From Pantoea sp. SOD02 (GTDB lineage Bacteria; Pseudomonadota; Gammaproteobacteria; Enterobacterales; Enterobacteriaceae): a DNA stretch of 64,000 nt. The notes below the pieces were generated by a model that worked only from the letters and a program-made list of their open reading frames with translations, was not told where the DNA came from and did not search any database. Location: assembly GCF_024707505.1 (NCBI RefSeq), contig NZ_CP102604.1, positions 2,914,001-2,978,000 on the forward strand. Reading direction: 5' to 3'. Below, piece after piece: positions 61,088 through 64,000 of the stretch (the first letter of the stretch is position 1; every line of letters begins with the position of its first letter). The position numbers and the translations under genes were made by a program.

Positions 61088-62116
61088 TTATTTCAGCGCG
61101 CCTTGAATCACCTGCACCAGCGCGTCGTTCTGCGCCTGGGTTAGCACGTGACCTTTCGGATCGATGAACTGCAGACTGCTGCGGTTATCCAGATCGCCAA
61201 CCTGCAATTTGTAATCGCCGTTTGGTAGTTCTGGATCTTTGGCGCCGATCTGATCCCACACGCCGCTGCCCGGCTGTTTGTAGGTCACTTTCAGGCTGCC
61301 CTGCGAACGGTTGTCATCAGTGACTTCCATGCCCACGCGTTTCAGCGCCGCTGGCAAACGCTGCCAGGTGACATTAAACGGTGCGCGCAGAATCAACAGC
61401 GGTAAACCGGTGTCATCCGCGCCGCTCTGGACATCAATCTGTCCTGTCGCACGGTTGGCCGCCGCATCCTGGCTGGCAGAATCCACTTTATCCAGACCGG
61501 TGCTGATGTCGTTCAACATCTGGCCGGTATAGCGTTGAATCTGCGCTGGAGATGTCACCGCCTGACCAGACTGCTGCAGTTCCAGCAGACGAACGGTCAG
61601 CACTTGCTGATAGCTCTGATTCTGCACGCTGATCTGATAGCGACCGCGATACTGGTTATCTTCGTCAGCGCGGTTCCACTGCACCCAATCGGTAGTCAGC
61701 TGTTGACCAGCATCATCACGTTGCGCGATCGGGAACTTGTACGACTGAACCACACCAACCACTTGCGACCAGATCGAACCACGGCTGCTTTCTACTGCCA
61801 GCACGCCCGTATTACCGGTGAACTGTGCACGCGTGCCGTTTAACAGCGCCAGCGGCTGGGCTGGCGGACGAATATCCAGCTCTTTGCCAACCGCGCCTTT
61901 CGCCACGTTATGCGGAACATCGTAATCACCATTCTGCAACGGCAGAATCATGCCCGCTGGGGCTTTTAAATCGTGCAGCTCAGGCGCCTGCAGGTAAGAT
62001 TCATCACCGCTGACCTGGCGCTTATAACGCTGATCGTTGGAACACGCTGTTAGCAGCATCAGGGTGGAAAGGCCCACTACCGTTGCCAGCGTCGAGCGCT
62101 TAACTGAATAACTCAT
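61088..62116 (-). CDS. bamC: Outer membrane assembly lipoprotein BamC
   Basis: Lipoprotein subunit of the BAM complex, which inserts beta-barrel proteins in the outer membrane. The 342 residues start with a lipoprotein signal; lipobox LLTACS puts the lipid on Cys25. The unstructured N-terminal part with [19 protein letters not shown] (the BamD-binding segment) and two helix-grip domains (about 100-215 and 225-342) follow. It lies 14 bases after dapA, in one operon, as in E. coli. Confidence 0.96.
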   Translation of the reverse strand: MSYSVKRSTLATVVGLSTLMLLTACSNDQRYKRQVSGDESYLQAPELHDLKAPAGMILPLQNGDYDVPHNVAKGAVGKELDIRPPAQPLALLNGTRAQFTGNTGVLAVESSRGSIWSQVVGVVQSYKFPIAQRDDAGQQLTTDWVQWNRADEDNQYRGRYQISVQNQSYQQVLTVRLLELQQSGQAVTSPAQIQRYTGQMLNDISTGLDKVDSASQDAAANRATGQIDVQSGADDTGLPLLILRAPFNVTWQRLPAALKRVGMEVTDDNRSQGSLKVTYKQPGSGVWDQIGAKDPELPNGDYKLQVGDLDNRSSLQFIDPKGHVLTQAQNDALVQVIQGALK

Positions 62117-62130
62117 TGATTCTCCCTAAA

Positions 62131-63009
62131 TTATCGCAGACCCGCTTTAATCAGCGCTTGTGCCGTTTTCGCCTGACCGGCTTCGGTCAGTGGCGTCATT
62201 GGCAAACGCAGCGTGTCATCCGCGATTAATCCTAGCTGTTTTGCTGCCCATTTCACCGGGATTGGATTGGGTTCACAGAAAAGCGTCTGGTGCAGATGCA
62301 TCAGACGCTGATTCAGGCGACGCGCTTCGGCGAATTTGCCCTGTTGCGCCAAGGCACAGAGTTCAACCATTTCACGCGCTGCAATGTTAGCCGTGACCGA
62401 AATTACGCCTTTGCCGCCCAGTTGCATGGAGTCCAGCGCCGTCGCGTCATCGCCGCTGACGATGATGAACTCATCATTAACCAGCTCTTGGATCTGTGAG
62501 ATACGCGATAAGTTCCCGGTGGCTTCTTTGATTCCGATAATATTTTTAATTTCGGCTAAGCGCGCAACGGTTTCCGGCAGCATGTCGCAACCGGTACGCG
62601 AAGGAACGTTATACAGCATCTGCGGCAGATCGGTACTTTCCGCAATGGCTTTAAAGTGCTGGAACAAGCCTTCCTGCGTCGGACGGTTGTAATAAGGCGT
62701 AACCGTCAAACAGCCCACGACACCGCTGCCGGTAAAGCGTTTGGTCAGAGAGATGCCTTCAGCAGTGGCATTTGCGCCGGTGCCAGCGATAACCGGAATA
62801 CGGCCATCCGCCAGTTCCAGCGTTTGCATAACCACATCACCGTGCTCGTCATGGCTGAGCGTGGCAGATTCGCCGGTGGTGCCAACAGAAACAATCGCCG
62901 CGGTGCCGCTGGCAACATGATAATCAATCAGTTTTTTCAAACTTTCGCGGCAGACATTACCTTTTTCATTCATTGGCGTAATGAGCGCAACAATACTTCC
63001 GGTGAACAT
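62131..63009 (-). CDS. dapA: 4-hydroxy-tetrahydrodipicolinate synthase DapA
   Basis: Condenses pyruvate with aspartate semialdehyde, the first step to lysine and diaminopimelate. The 292 residues equal E. coli DapA. The Schiff-base Lys161 lies in [14 protein letters not shown], Tyr133 in [12 protein letters not shown], and the [13 protein letters not shown] loop is present. Divergent from gcvR; the operon continues with bamC. Confidence 0.98.
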   Translation of the reverse strand: MFTGSIVALITPMNEKGNVCRESLKKLIDYHVASGTAAIVSVGTTGESATLSHDEHGDVVMQTLELADGRIPVIAGTGANATAEGISLTKRFTGSGVVGCLTVTPYYNRPTQEGLFQHFKAIAESTDLPQMLYNVPSRTGCDMLPETVARLAEIKNIIGIKEATGNLSRISQIQELVNDEFIIVSGDDATALDSMQLGGKGVISVTANIAAREMVELCALAQQGKFAEARRLNQRLMHLHQTLFCEPNPIPVKWAAKQLGLIADDTLRLPMTPLTEAGQAKTAQALIKAGLR

Positions 63010-63152
63010 GGGCTATCCCCTCGACAAACAAGTGCCTCATGTTACGTTTTACATTGAAAGAAAAGCAAGCGAGCCACGCCATTCCCACGCTTGTCAGCAG
63101 TTTTTTTTATGTTTACCTTATAGTTATTAGCGAACGTACAGGAAATGCCATT

Positions 63153-63719
63153 TTGTCGCAGTCACAGCCTCACCATCTGGTGATCACCGCACTGGGCGTT
63201 GATCGTCCGGGTATCGTCAATACCATCACCCGCCACGTCAGCAGCTGCGGCTGTAATATCGAAGACAGCCGTTTGGCGATGCTGGGCGATGAGTTCACCT
63301 TTATCATGCTGCTTTCCGGTAGCTGGAACGCGATAACCCTGATTGAATCGACGCTGCCGATGAAAGGGGCAGAGCTGGAACTGCTGATTGTGATGAAGCG
63401 CACCAATGCACGCGTCACGCCACCGATGCCCGCCACCGTATGGGTGCAGGTTGAAGTGCCGGATTCACCGCACATCATTGAACGCTTTACCGATCTGTTC
63501 GATAAACATCAAATGAACATCGCCGAACTGGTATCGCGGATTCAACCCGCTCAGGACGACGTTGCGCCCACGCTCTATATTCAAATGACAGCGCACAGCC
63601 CGGCCAATCAGTTCAGTGCGCCCATCGAGCAGGCTTTCAATCAGCTGTGCGAAGAACTGCATGCACAAGGCTCAATTCGTCTTTATAGTGTCACCGACGA
63701 TGCTGACAGCACCGTTTAA
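63153..63719 (+). CDS. gcvR: Glycine cleavage system regulator GcvR
   Basis: ACT-domain protein that binds GcvA and represses the glycine cleavage genes when glycine is low. With a TTG start at 63153 the protein has 188 residues, close to E. coli GcvR (190), and begins MSQSQPHHLVITALGVDRPGIV; AGGAA lies eight bases upstream. Two ACT domains follow (about 7-80 and 95-170; HVSSCGCNIEDSRLAMLGDEF is the conserved core of the first, shown as CGCNIEDSRLAMLG). A far-upstream ATG (63039) would add 38 unrelated residues in the dapA promoter region. Confidence 0.93.
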   Translation: MSQSQPHHLVITALGVDRPGIVNTITRHVSSCGCNIEDSRLAMLGDEFTFIMLLSGSWNAITLIESTLPMKGAELELLIVMKRTNARVTPPMPATVWVQVEVPDSPHIIERFTDLFDKHQMNIAELVSRIQPAQDDVAPTLYIQMTAHSPANQFSAPIEQAFNQLCEELHAQGSIRLYSVTDDADSTV

Positions 63720-63728
63720 TCAGGCTCC

Positions 63729-63783
63729 GGGTTATTTCGCCACACACTCTGCCGCTGCGGCAAACCGTGTTGTGAAATAACCC
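63729..63783. repeat. Large imperfect inverted repeat between gcvR and bcp
   Basis: GGGTTATTTC (63729-63738) pairs perfectly with GAAATAACCC (63774-63783), continued inward by GCCACAC / GTGTTGT (five of seven), around a smaller GCCGCTGCGGC stem. No T run follows. It starts nine bases after the gcvR stop. Confidence 0.6.
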
Positions 63784-63860
63784 TGACGGTAAACACCACC
63801 TGGCACTTTTACTCTTGATGGTGTATTACCCACAGCATGTAGAAAAAATGGAGAGTTGTG

Positions 63861-64000
63861 ATGAATCCACTGAAAGCCGGTGATACTGCACCGAAATTTA
63901 GCTTGCCCGATCAGGACGGCGAACAAGTAAATTTGGCCGACTTCCAGGGACAGCGCGTTCTGGTCTATTTCTATCCGAAAGCCATGACGCCGGGTTGCAC
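63861..64000 (+). CDS. bcp: Thioredoxin-dependent thiol peroxidase Bcp, N-terminal part
   Basis: Peroxiredoxin that reduces hydroperoxides with thioredoxin. Only 46 codons are visible before the window ends. MNPLKAGDTAPKFSLPDQDG and FYPKAMTPGC are as in E. coli Bcp; the last full codon is the peroxidatic Cys46. GGAGAG precedes the ATG. It lies after gcvR, as in E. coli. Confidence 0.95.
   Translation, partial: MNPLKAGDTAPKFSLPDQDGEQVNLADFQGQRVLVYFYPKAMTPGC

Noticed and set aside
63729..63783. ERIC element
   Set aside because: The inverted repeat is too short and does not contain the ERIC core as I know it.

Overview
The window looks like a chromosomal segment from an Erwiniaceae-type enterobacterium (Pantoea or Erwinia are the best guesses; this rests on gene order and protein resemblance, not on a database search). 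Most genes follow the order known from the 52-56 minute region of the Escherichia coli chromosome: gltX, valine/lysine tRNAs, yfeR-yfeH, ypeB, ligA, zipA, cysZ, cysK, ptsHI-crr, cysMAWUP, yfeXYZ, ypeA, amiA, hemF, maeB, talA, tktB, ypfG, nudK, narQ, acrD, ypfM, yffB, dapE, ypfN, ypfH, tmcA, ypfJ, purC, bamC, dapA, gcvR, bcp. Several E. coli neighbours are missing (xap genes, pdxK, murPQ, the eut cluster, aegA). Other blocks sit in their places.

Layout. 1-1.3 kb: the 5' part of gltX and a tRNA operon (three identical tRNA-Val(UAC) plus tRNA-Lys(UUU)) with a strong promoter and a terminator. 1.4-3.8 kb: a small FlxA-like coiled-coil protein and the divergent pair yfeR/yfeH. 3.8-9.2 kb: ypeB-ligA-zipA, then cysZ and cysK. 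9.2-12.3 kb: the general PTS operon ptsHI-crr with a Cra site. 12.4-14.4 kb: a CpxA/CpxR-like two-component system that I cannot name. 14.6-19.3 kb: the thiosulfate/sulfate uptake operon cysPUWA and cysM. 19.6-26.5 kb: yfeX, yfeYZ-ypeA, amiA, hemF, maeB. 26.9-31.2 kb: talA-tktB and ampH. 31.2-32.3 kb: ypfG.

Accessory blocks. At 32.8-40.7 kb there is an eight-gene sugar-uptake and catabolism operon: a DeoR-type regulator, an LsrB/RhaS-like binding protein, a fused two-domain ABC ATPase, two permeases, an AlsE-like epimerase, a ROK kinase and a ribokinase-like kinase. A near-consensus CRP site lies upstream. At 41.6-50.7 kb lies a nitrate-respiration block: napFDABC without napGH, the asparagine permease ansP, a BhsA-like envelope protein, and the sensor/regulator pair narQ-narP side by side.

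From 54 to 64 kb the order returns to the E. coli pattern, including the 20-residue ypfM and the purC, bamC, dapA set. The last gene, bcp, is cut by the window end.

A repeat family marks the window from 19.5 kb onward: 15 copies of a 20-bp palindrome (GGTCGCCAT-N2-ATGGCGACC and variants), at eight intergenic sites, most with a GTAG-type foot. Most lie in pairs. They have the architecture of REP/BIME elements, and their variants keep base pairing by compensatory changes. How the genes work together: sulfur uptake and cysteine synthesis (cysZ, cysK, cysM, cysPUWA), sugar phosphotransfer and pentose-phosphate carbon flow (pts, talA, tktB, the sugar operon), nitrate sensing and reduction (narQP, nap), lysine and cell-envelope synthesis (dapA, dapE, bamC, amiA, ampH, zipA).
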